NCBI GenBank assembly: GCA_002396125.1
Contig: DGWL01000088.1
Location: 1-15,462, forward strand
Reading direction: 5' to 3'
Origin: Porphyromonadaceae bacterium UBA4259
GTDB lineage: Bacteria; Bacteroidota; Bacteroidia; Bacteroidales; Muribaculaceae
DNA: 15,462 nt
Below the pieces are notes generated by a model. The model saw nothing but the letters and a program-made list of their open reading frames with translations, did not search any database and had not been told where the DNA came from. Shown here piece by piece: positions 1 through 6,099 of the stretch. The translations under genes were made by a program, and so were the position numbers. Numbering within the stretch: position 1 is the stretch's first letter; each line of letters begins with the position of its first letter.

Positions 1-989
1 AACATGCGCAGGTCTTTAACCATATACTTCAAGTTGGTAATGCGTTCAACTCCCACGCCAAATGCGTAACCTGTGTAAACCTTGCTGTCAATGCCGCAAA
101 GTTCAAGCACATTGGGGTCAACCATGCCGCAACCCAAAATCTCAACCCAGCCGGTGTGTTTGCAGAAGCCGCAACCTTCGCCGCCACACAGCATGCACGA
201 AACATCCATCTCGGCACTTGGCTCGGTGAATGGGAAGTAGCTGGGACGCAGGCGTATCTTGGTGTCGGCACCGAAGAGCTCTTTGGCAAAGTAGAGAAGC
301 ACTTGTTTCAAGTCGGCAAACGACACGTTCTTGTCGATGTACAAGCCCTCAATCTGGTGAAAGAAACAGTGTGCGCGAGCTGTAATTGCCTCGTTGCGAT
401 ACACGCGGCCAGGGCAAATGATGCGGATGGGTGGTTGAGTGGTCTTCATCACGCGCGACTGAACCGAACTGGTGTGGCTACGCAACACAATGTTGCGGGT
501 GACATCATTAGGGTCATTGTTGATGAAGAAGGTGTCCTGCATGTCACGAGCAGGATGGTCGGCTGCAAAGTTCAGCGATGTGAACACGTGCAAGTCGTCT
601 TCAACCTCAGGTCCATCGGCAAGAGTAAAGCCTAAGCGGGAGAAAATGTCGATAATCTCCTTGCGCACGGTGGAAATAGGATGGCGGGTACCAATCTCAG
701 CTGGAAACGCGGGGCGGGTGATATCAATCTTGTTGGCCTCGGCTTCTTGAGCTTTAAAATTCTCTTTGAGCGAGTTTATTTTTTCGGTGGCAAGTGTTTT
801 GAGTTCGTTAAGTCGCTGACCAAATTCACGTTTCTGGTCGTTAGGCACATTGCGGAACTCATTAAAAAGTGCAGTAACCTCACCTTTTTTGCTCAAGTAT
901 TTTATGCGCAAAGCCTCAATGGCCTCGCTGTTCTCGGCTTTAAGTTCATTAATTTGAGCCTTCAGGGCCTCAATTTTTTCTAATAGCAT
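1..989 (-). CDS. pheS: Phenylalanine--tRNA ligase alpha subunit (3' end cut off by window)
   Basis: Charges tRNA-Phe with phenylalanine in the cytoplasm as the alpha half of the alpha2-beta2 enzyme. I translated it directly from the minus strand: 329 codons are visible and no stop is reached. Bacterial PheS is about 340 residues, so only about ten residues are missing. Residues 1-85 form a charged N-terminal coiled coil (start MLLEKIEALKAQINELKAEN), followed by the class II synthetase core with the motif-2-like stretch FHQIEGLYIDKNVSFADLK. A cysteine cluster with CMLCGGEGCGFCKHTGW spacing is typical of Gram-positive-like and Bacteroidota PheS. Near the edge lies GVGVERI, the class II motif 3 arginine region. 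The ATG at 989 gives the normal N-terminus and lies 35 nt after a consensus promoter. pheT is not visible; in many Bacteroidota it is unlinked. Confidence 0.97.
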   Translation of the reverse strand, partial: MLLEKIEALKAQINELKAENSEAIEALRIKYLSKKGEVTALFNEFRNVPNDQKREFGQRLNELKTLATEKINSLKENFKAQEAEANKIDITRPAFPAEIGTRHPISTVRKEIIDIFSRLGFTLADGPEVEDDLHVFTSLNFAADHPARDMQDTFFINNDPNDVTRNIVLRSHTSSVQSRVMKTTQPPIRIICPGRVYRNEAITARAHCFFHQIEGLYIDKNVSFADLKQVLLYFAKELFGADTKIRLRPSYFPFTEPSAEMDVSCMLCGGEGCGFCKHTGWVEILGCGMVDPNVLELCGIDSKVYTGYAFGVGVERITNLKYMVKDLRM

Positions 990-1024
990 ATAACTTGTGT
1001 GTTGAATTGTTCCTAAAAATCATG

Positions 1025-1055
1025 CAAAGTTACTAAAACTTGATATAATATCAAA
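1025..1055 (-). promoter_or_regulatory. pheS promoter (Bacteroidota sigma-ABfr type) with embedded palindrome
   Basis: On the minus strand there is TTTG (1052-1055), a 19-bp spacer, then TAACTTTG (1025-1032). This matches the Bacteroidota consensus TTTG-N19-21-TAnnTTTG in both boxes. The expected leader is about 30 nt. A perfect inverted repeat, TTGATAT-A-ATATCAA (1040-1054), fills the upstream half of the spacer and overlaps the -33 box, so it could be an operator. It is AT-rich, so chance is possible. Confidence 0.75.
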
Positions 1056-1095
1056 AAACTGCCATTATTTTTGTGTTAATTAAATGATTTGATTA

Positions 1096-2448
1096 TTAAT
1101 CTTGATTGTCAATCTGATTGTCATCTGAGTGACTCTCGTCGCTGTCGGTTAGTTTTACAACAGTGCGCTCGACCGATGATAAGGGGCTCATTCCCGAGTA
1201 GAATCGCAATGTCTTGCTTGCCTGGCCCATGTGGCGATGTTGTGGAGCCCACTCGCCCTTGCTGATTGTGGGCGCTAGCATAACCTTCTTGGTGCCATAG
1301 CGGTTATTAATGGCGTCGATAGCGCTCATGAGCTTGCTGTGCTTTACATTTTTCTCACCATTGAATAAGTCAAGTTGCTGATGCGACGCAGGAATGATGT
1401 CACTCACCATTACTCCTGCTTTGCGATAATAAAAGTTGTCGCGATAGATGCTGTTGAAAGCCGACAGCGCATAACGTGAAATCTCCATTGGTGAAGCCGA
1501 GTGCGATGGCATGCGGATTGTACATGAATTTGTATAATAAGGCAAGTCTTTGCGAAAATGATCTCCGCGCACATACACCATTACCTGTTGTGCCACAGCG
1601 TCTTCCTGCCTGAGCTGGGTGGCGCACGACTGCGCGAATGTCACTATGGCATCGGCAATCTCGCGCTTTTTGCTGATAACGTGGCCAAAGGTGCGAGAAG
1701 TCATGATGGTCTTGTGCACTATATCAACTGAGTTAATCGACATGCAATCGTGCCCAAGGAGCTCCAGTTGAGTCCTGACAAGGTTGATGTTGCCGATGCG
1801 TTGCACAAGGCTTTTTGGCAAGCGGGTAAATTGATCGGCAAAATGAACATCACGAGCGAGAAGCTTAACGCTTAGCCGGCGGCCTATGCCCCACACATCA
1901 TCAATTGCGGTGCGCTTGAACGCTTCACTAATCTCTTTTTTGCCGGTTAATCCTTTCACGCGGTCGTGATTGCCTGTGTCTTTTTTAGCGATGTGGCTGG
2001 CTATCTTTGCAAGGGTGCGGGTGGGTGCGAAACCAATGCTGACTGGTACTCCCACAAACTTGTCGATTTTCTTGACCAGTTGTGCCAGCAACTGGTGATT
2101 ACGTTCCGGATCATCGTAGGGAAGCTTGAAAAATGCCTCGTCGACCGAGTAGACTTCGATGTGGAGTGCCACCTCGCCAATGAGGCGCATAATGCGGTTG
2201 GAGATGTCGCGATAAAGCACATGGCGGCCCGAGAGCATGATAACCTTGTCGCCACCAGGGTATTCCTTGATTTTAAATGCCGGGCATCCCATGGGAATAC
2301 CCAGTGCTTTGGCCTCGTTGCTGCGTGAGATTGCGCACCCGTCATTATTGGATAGAACCACGACGGGCAATCCATTGAGCGACGGATTGAATATACGCTC
2401 ACACGAAACGAAAAAGTTGTTGCAATCGGCTAAAGCATACATTTCCAT
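1096..2448 (-). CDS. umuC: Y-family translesion DNA polymerase, UmuC-like (Pol V catalytic subunit)
   Basis: Error-prone polymerase that copies across damaged template bases, normally activated by processed UmuD. Using the ATG at 2448 the protein is 450 residues. Catalytic acidic residues are visible: D8 in the opening ALADCNNFF strand, and D103/E104 in YSVDEAFF. The helix-hairpin-helix thumb region reads IDDVWGIGRRL at about 182-192. A sliding-clamp binding motif, QLDLF, lies at 358-362 and matches the equivalent QLxLF motif of UmuC. The C-terminal tail is acidic and polar. The reading frame is open further upstream, to an ATG at 2526 inside umuD, but those extra 26 residues are unlike the family. 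The start is therefore at 2448 or 2442, leaving 35 bp after the umuD stop. It is almost surely co-transcribed with umuD. Confidence 0.93.
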   Translation of the reverse strand: MEMYALADCNNFFVSCERIFNPSLNGLPVVVLSNNDGCAISRSNEAKALGIPMGCPAFKIKEYPGGDKVIMLSGRHVLYRDISNRIMRLIGEVALHIEVYSVDEAFFKLPYDDPERNHQLLAQLVKKIDKFVGVPVSIGFAPTRTLAKIASHIAKKDTGNHDRVKGLTGKKEISEAFKRTAIDDVWGIGRRLSVKLLARDVHFADQFTRLPKSLVQRIGNINLVRTQLELLGHDCMSINSVDIVHKTIMTSRTFGHVISKKREIADAIVTFAQSCATQLRQEDAVAQQVMVYVRGDHFRKDLPYYTNSCTIRMPSHSASPMEISRYALSAFNSIYRDNFYYRKAGVMVSDIIPASHQQLDLFNGEKNVKHSKLMSAIDAINNRYGTKKVMLAPTISKGEWAPQHRHMGQASKTLRFYSGMSPLSSVERTVVKLTDSDESHSDDNQIDNQD

Positions 2449-2483
2449 TAAGTTGTTGTGAGTGCCTGATTGATTATAGGCGC

Positions 2484-2915
2484 TTAGCGGTTCATTTTCT
2501 TGATAATGTGCGACACAACCCCCCAAATCATGAAATTACTCTCTTTGGGAACCTTTATCACGGGGTATTTGCGGTTGGCGGGCACAAGAGAGATGCCATC
2601 ATTATTGACAAGAATGCGCTTTACAGTGAAGTCGCCGTCGATGAAACACACCGCAATGTCGCCATCGTGAGGGTCAAGCGAACGGTCAATAATGAGCAAG
2701 TCACCTTCATTGATGCCCGAGTCGACCATCGAGTCGCCAATCACACGGGCGCAAAAAGTGGCGGCTGGATTGTTGATTAGCTCATGATTGAGGTCGACAG
2801 TATCGGCAAAGGCTCCTTGGGCAGGGCTCGGAAACCCGGCTTGGATGCGGTTCTCAAATAACTGCAACGACAGGTCGCTGCTCTCTTCCAGTTTGAAAAA
2901 TTCGAGTGTTGACAT
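2484..2915 (-). CDS. umuD: UmuD-like self-cleaving S24 peptidase, translesion polymerase accessory subunit
   Basis: LexA-fold protein that cleaves itself on RecA filaments and then binds UmuC to form an error-prone polymerase. The 143 residues match UmuD size (about 140) and lack the LexA DNA-binding domain. The self-cleavage context is Q25-A26-G27-F28-P29-S30-P31, equivalent to the Cys-Gly bond of E. coli UmuD, with Ala in place of Cys. The catalytic Ser62 lies in GDSMVDSG and the catalytic Lys99 in DFTVKR, the usual Ser/Lys dyad. It is the first gene of a umuDC operon. The promoter box ends only 8 nt before the ATG at 2915, so the transcript should be leaderless or nearly so. No other methionine could serve as start before residue 63, so this start is well supported. 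Confidence 0.94.
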   Translation of the reverse strand: MSTLEFFKLEESSDLSLQLFENRIQAGFPSPAQGAFADTVDLNHELINNPAATFCARVIGDSMVDSGINEGDLLIIDRSLDPHDGDIAVCFIDGDFTVKRILVNNDGISLVPANRKYPVIKVPKESNFMIWGVVSHIIKKMNR

Positions 2916-2923
2916 AGCTATGG

Positions 2924-2931
2924 CAAAATTA
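2924..2931 (-). promoter_or_regulatory. umuDC promoter -7 element
   Basis: TAATTTTG on the minus strand fits TAnnTTTG exactly. No TTTG occurs at the preferred spacing; instead an inverted repeat, ATTG-TCG-CAAT (2948-2958), covers the -33 position. The box ends 8 nt before the umuD ATG. A missing -33 box with a small palindrome over it is what a regulated, possibly damage-inducible, promoter might look like, but regulation is inferred. Confidence 0.55.
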
Positions 2932-2978
2932 CTAAAAGTTTTTTAATATTGTCGCAATGGGGAGGCTCTTTTATTGAC

Positions 2979-3017
2979 AAAAAATCAGGCTTCTCGCCAT
3001 GTGAGCGATAAGCCTGA
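2979..3017 (-). terminator. Intrinsic terminator of the C1B peptidase gene
   Basis: On the minus strand, arms TCAGGCTT (3010-3017) and AAGCCTGA (2985-2992) form an 8-bp stem. An inner TCGC/GCGA pair (3005-3008 with 2994-2997) extends it. Six T residues follow (2979-2984). It begins 27 bp after the peptidase stop and separates that gene from the umuDC promoter. Confidence 0.85.
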
Positions 3018-3044
3018 CTGATATTACTGTAAAATAGTGTGATA

Positions 3045-4247
3045 TTACTTCAAACCGATTTTCTTGGCGATGTGGGCGGGAATAGCTTCCTTGTTGAGGA
3101 TGATGTTCATAGTCTTAGCTTTAAAGAATGCCTCGCTCACATAGAAGAAACCGTGATAAACTTGATTGGTGTCCCAGCTGTTTTGTACCTTGAAGTACTT
3201 GTTGCCTTCCTGGTCAACTGCTGTACCAACGATTACCATGCCATGGTCGTCGGTGGTCTCCTTGGTATCAAACATCACTTGGCGGCTCTCTTGGGTAACT
3301 GTCATCTCATTACCTGGACCTTTAATCTCCCAGCGTTGCTCGTCGCGATCTTTGTCACTGAGTTGATCCCAGCGGGCACGATCGGTGCCATTAAGGTCAT
3401 CCTCGGTCTTCTCCTTAACAAGAACCGCATAGCCCTTGCGCCATTGGAAACCGCGCTCGCTCACGTCGGCACCCCAAGCAATGCTGTAGCCTTTCTCGAT
3501 GGCATAGTTGGCAATCTCCCACAGCTCATCAAGAGGTACGTTCTGAGACTTCTCCCAAGTCCAGTTGTCGGCTACCTCGAGAACGAAGGGCTTGTAGAAA
3601 GGATGGTGAGTGAACGAAGTGATTGAGATGTAGTCGTTCATGTTTAATGGCAACGATGCTGCATAGCTTTGTGGGGTGTAGGTCTTGCCCTGATAGGTAA
3701 ATGTTTCAGGGAGTTTGCCCATGTAACCGTCAAGAACGCCCTTAAAACCGTCAATCCACGATGGGGTGAGCTTCTTGAGCTTGCGCTGGTTCACTACGTT
3801 AACCATGCTTTGAAGCATGCTGGTGAGCTCAGCTGTGTTGAACTTCTTGTCACCATAGGTCATACCGGTGTAAACATCATTGGGGACCATGCCATAGTTT
3901 TCCCAAACGTAGGCTACATCAAGGCCTGCGCCACCTTCAGCAAAGTTGCTTGTTCCGTCCATGCGAACGTTCTTGATGGCCTTGTCGAGATAGCAGTGGT
4001 ATACCACAAAACCCTCGCTCAGGTGTACTTCTTTACCAGTTTTGCGCAGGATTTCGTTCTCGAAGAATGTGTTGCTAGAGTAGCACCAGCAAGTTCCTGA
4101 CTTGTTTTGGTCTTTTACAGGGGTTGATTTAACCACCTTAATGTCGGTGAATTTGAATCCTGTGCTGTCGGGATTCACTACCTTGTCGTCGGCCATTGAG
4201 CCAAAAGCTACTGAGGCCGCAATAAAAGCAATAAATAGATGTTTCAT
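3045..4247 (-). CDS. Exported C1B-family cysteine peptidase (bleomycin hydrolase / aminopeptidase C-like)
   Basis: Papain-fold peptidase predicted to trim peptides outside the cytoplasm. The family (PepC/bleomycin hydrolase) forms hexamers acting as aminopeptidases. The catalytic residues are all visible: Gln47 (oxyanion hole) and Cys53 in KDQNKSGTCWCYS, His335 in DDHGMVIVG, and Asn356 in VQNSW. Residues 1-19 look like a Sec signal peptide (MKHLFIAFIAASVAFGSMA, cut before DD), with no lipobox cysteine, so it should be soluble in the periplasm or secreted. That differs from the classical cytosolic enzymes. Its 400 residues are somewhat shorter than the 440-460 usual for PepC. It is a single-gene unit with a promoter upstream and a strong terminator downstream. 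A second cysteine (Cys55) directly follows the catalytic one. Confidence 0.9.
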   Translation of the reverse strand: MKHLFIAFIAASVAFGSMADDKVVNPDSTGFKFTDIKVVKSTPVKDQNKSGTCWCYSSNTFFENEILRKTGKEVHLSEGFVVYHCYLDKAIKNVRMDGTSNFAEGGAGLDVAYVWENYGMVPNDVYTGMTYGDKKFNTAELTSMLQSMVNVVNQRKLKKLTPSWIDGFKGVLDGYMGKLPETFTYQGKTYTPQSYAASLPLNMNDYISITSFTHHPFYKPFVLEVADNWTWEKSQNVPLDELWEIANYAIEKGYSIAWGADVSERGFQWRKGYAVLVKEKTEDDLNGTDRARWDQLSDKDRDEQRWEIKGPGNEMTVTQESRQVMFDTKETTDDHGMVIVGTAVDQEGNKYFKVQNSWDTNQVYHGFFYVSEAFFKAKTMNIILNKEAIPAHIAKKIGLK

Positions 4248-4293
4248 TGTCAGTTTATATTAAGAAAAAAATATTACTCAGGTATTGATTTTG

Positions 4294-4301
4294 CAAAAGT
4301 A
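4294..4301 (-). promoter_or_regulatory. -7 element of the C1B peptidase promoter
   Basis: TACTTTTG on the minus strand matches TAnnTTTG, 46 nt before the ATG at 4247. No good TTTG at 19-21 bp spacing is present, so the promoter would be weak or regulated. It lies in a divergent region shared with the B3/B4-tsaC operon. Confidence 0.5.
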
Positions 4302-4324
4302 ATGAAAAATCCGGTTTTTTTGTC

Positions 4325-4332
4325 TATTTTTG
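4325..4332 (+). promoter_or_regulatory. -7 element of the B3/B4-tsaC-thioredoxin operon promoter
   Basis: TATTTTTG matches TAnnTTTG, 31 nt before the ATG at 4364. It overlaps the perfect 12-bp palindrome TTTTTGCAAAAA (4327-4338). The upstream -33 box is not recognisable. Low-complexity T and A runs here lower confidence. Confidence 0.45.
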
Positions 4333-4363
4333 CAAAAAATATCGCAAAAGTTACTATTACAAA

Positions 4364-5032
4364 ATGATTAACATAACAATTGATCCACGCATTGTGCAGG
4401 TGTGCCCACTCATTGAGATTGGCATGTTGCACGCGCAAGTTGTCAACACGCCCACTAGCGATGAGTTGTGGCAAGAGATTGAGCGTGAAGCCAAAGTCAT
4501 TGAGAACCAATATGAACTGCTCGCCATCAATAATAGGCCCGCGATTGCCGCCACGCGCATGCTCTACAAGAAACTCGGTAAGGACCCGGGACGTTATCGC
4601 GTTTCGAGTGAGGCTTTGTGTCGGCGCATCGTGCGTGGACTGGGACTTTATCGACTCACGGCGTTAATCGACATCGTTAATCTTGTCTCGGTAAAGAGCG
4701 GCTATGCCATCAGCGGACTTGATGCCGACAAAATTGAGGGTGACACTCTCGCCTTGGGAGTGGGAGAGAAGGATGAGGTCTATAACGGAATTGGGCGAGG
4801 ACCTCTTAACATCGAGGGGCTGCCGGTGTATCGTGATGCCAAGGGCGGCATAGCTACGCCCACCAGCGATGAGGAGCGCACCAAGTTCACTCTCGACACA
4901 TCTCATGTGCAAATCAACATTAACGCCTTTGGTCCCGAGATGCCTCTTGGCGAGGCGCTCGACTTGACTGCCGCCCTGCTGGAAAAATATACTCAAGCTA
5001 GCGTAATAACAACATCAATATATCGACCATAA
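4364..5032 (+). CDS. Free-standing B3/B4 tRNA-binding-domain protein
   Basis: The 222-residue protein resembles the B3/B4 domain of the PheRS beta subunit (PF03483/COG3382), the part that in PheT edits mis-acylated tRNA-Phe. Family signs are the central stretch around residues 65-125 (MLYKKLGKDPGRYRVSSEAL, then LYRLTALIDIVNLVSVKSG), followed by a small barrel region with GDTLALGVG and a late TSDEERTKF stretch. No catalytic core, membrane segment or signal peptide is seen. The role of stand-alone B3/B4 proteins is not settled; trans-editing or RNA binding is inference. Its TAA stop overlaps the tsaC start by one base (TAATG at 5030-5034), pointing to translational coupling with a tRNA-modification gene. 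It is the first gene of a three-gene operon. Confidence 0.85.
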   Translation: MINITIDPRIVQVCPLIEIGMLHAQVVNTPTSDELWQEIEREAKVIENQYELLAINNRPAIAATRMLYKKLGKDPGRYRVSSEALCRRIVRGLGLYRLTALIDIVNLVSVKSGYAISGLDADKIEGDTLALGVGEKDEVYNGIGRGPLNIEGLPVYRDAKGGIATPTSDEERTKFTLDTSHVQININAFGPEMPLGEALDLTAALLEKYTQASVITTSIYRP

Positions 5033-5637
5033 TGAAGATTCTACAACTCATCGAAGACAACATCAACAGCCGTCACATCGAGGAAATTGCACGCGTGCTG
5101 CGTGATGGCGGAATAATCGTTTATCCCACCGACACCGTCTATGCCATTGGCTGTGATGCACTAAACAACCAGGCTATTGAGCGCATCTGCTCGCTTAAGG
5201 CCATGAAGTCGGCCAAGACCAATCTCTCAGTAATATGTGGAGATATCTCCGAGGTTTCGCAATATGCCAAGTTCGACAATGTGCAGTTCAGGCTCATGAA
5301 GAATCATTTGCCCGGGCCTTTCACTTTCATTCTGCCGGCTATGTCGAAGTTGCCCAAGGCTTTCAAGGGGCGTCGCACTGTGGGCATCAGGATTCCCAAC
5401 TGCAAGATTGCCACTGCCATAGAGCATGAACTCGGTCATCCCATTCTCACCACATCGGTACCGGCTCATGACGATGACTATCGCTGTGAGCCCGAGCTCA
5501 TTGCCGAGGCTCTTGCCGGCAGTGTCGACATCGTGGTGGATGCCGGGCGTGGTGGTCTCACTCCATCCACGGTTATCGACTGCACCGGTGCACAACCCGA
5601 AATAATTCGTCAAGGTAAGGGGGAGTTTTTAGGATAA
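5032..5637 (+). CDS. tsaC: L-threonylcarbamoyladenylate synthase (TsaC/YrdC family)
   Basis: Makes threonylcarbamoyl-AMP from threonine, bicarbonate and ATP, the first step of t6A37 tRNA modification in the cytoplasm. The 201 residues cover the YrdC domain only, without the extra Sua5 domain. Visible family features are the nucleotide-binding strand IIVYPTDTVYAIGCD (about 28-42), the SLKAMKSAKTNLSVIC loop, LPGPFTFILP (about 93-102), KGRRTVGIRIP, TTSVPAHDDD in the place of the usual TSAN, and STVIDCTG near the end, then a terminal IRQGKGEFLG. The start overlaps the stop of the B3/B4 gene by one base. A thioredoxin lipoprotein follows 8 bp after the stop. TsaD, TsaB and TsaE are not in the window. 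Confidence 0.93.
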   Translation: MKILQLIEDNINSRHIEEIARVLRDGGIIVYPTDTVYAIGCDALNNQAIERICSLKAMKSAKTNLSVICGDISEVSQYAKFDNVQFRLMKNHLPGPFTFILPAMSKLPKAFKGRRTVGIRIPNCKIATAIEHELGHPILTTSVPAHDDDYRCEPELIAEALAGSVDIVVDAGRGGLTPSTVIDCTGAQPEIIRQGKGEFLG

Positions 5638-5645
5638 TTTATTAC

Positions 5646-6095
5646 ATGAGCACAATAATGAAAGTTGCAGCAAGAATTTTTATCGTTGTTTTTGCATTGG
5701 TAACGGCATCGTGCGGTGGACAGCGGCAGTCAAGCCACTCCAGCGTTTCGGCCACCGAAGCCTCGGTCGCCGAGGATGTTCAGCAAGAAACAGCATCAAC
5801 AGGCCGCTCCGATACGATTGCAGATACCGGGAAAACCGTGGTTCTCGACTTTTATGCCACTTGGTGCCCTCCATGCAGGGCTATGGCTCCAACCATGGAG
5901 GAAATGGAGAAAAAATATGCCGACAAGATTGAATTCAAGAAAATTGATATCGATCAAGAAAAGGAGCTTGCCGCTCAGCTCGGAATTGAGGCCGTGCCCA
6001 CTCTGGTGATTCTATCTCCACAAGGTGAAATAATTCACAGGCTGGTGGGCTACAAGCAGGCCGATGAACTGGATGAGGAGTTTGGGAAACTGTAA
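5646..6095 (+). CDS. Thioredoxin-fold lipoprotein with CPPC active site
   Basis: Predicted envelope thiol-disulfide oxidoreductase. The N-terminus is a lipoprotein signal with the lipobox around TASC (lipid-carrying Cys23). A Ser/Ala-rich linker runs to about residue 60 and a full thioredoxin domain follows. The active site is WCPPC (Cys74 and Cys77). CPPC, in place of the CGPC of standard thioredoxin, occurs in several envelope thioredoxins. The cis-proline is Pro118 in AVPTL. M5 is an equally good start (MKVAARIF) and would not change the lipobox. It is the last gene of the B3/B4-tsaC operon, a link with no obvious functional sense. It ends 4 bp from the convergent helicase gene; a small perfect hairpin, ATTTGC-GG-GCAAAT (6102-6115), lies just beyond its stop. 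Confidence 0.9.
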   Translation: MSTIMKVAARIFIVVFALVTASCGGQRQSSHSSVSATEASVAEDVQQETASTGRSDTIADTGKTVVLDFYATWCPPCRAMAPTMEEMEKKYADKIEFKKIDIDQEKELAAQLGIEAVPTLVILSPQGEIIHRLVGYKQADELDEEFGKL

Positions 6096-6099
6096 TTAA

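Noticed and set aside
2449..2526. Extended N-terminus of UmuC starting inside umuD
   Set aside because: The extra 26 residues have no likeness to the family, and the conserved polymerase strand begins right after the ATG at 2448/2442.
3039..3626. 195-codon plus-strand frame opposite the cysteine peptidase
   Set aside because: It is antisense to a gene with complete catalytic residues and has no promoter or family features.
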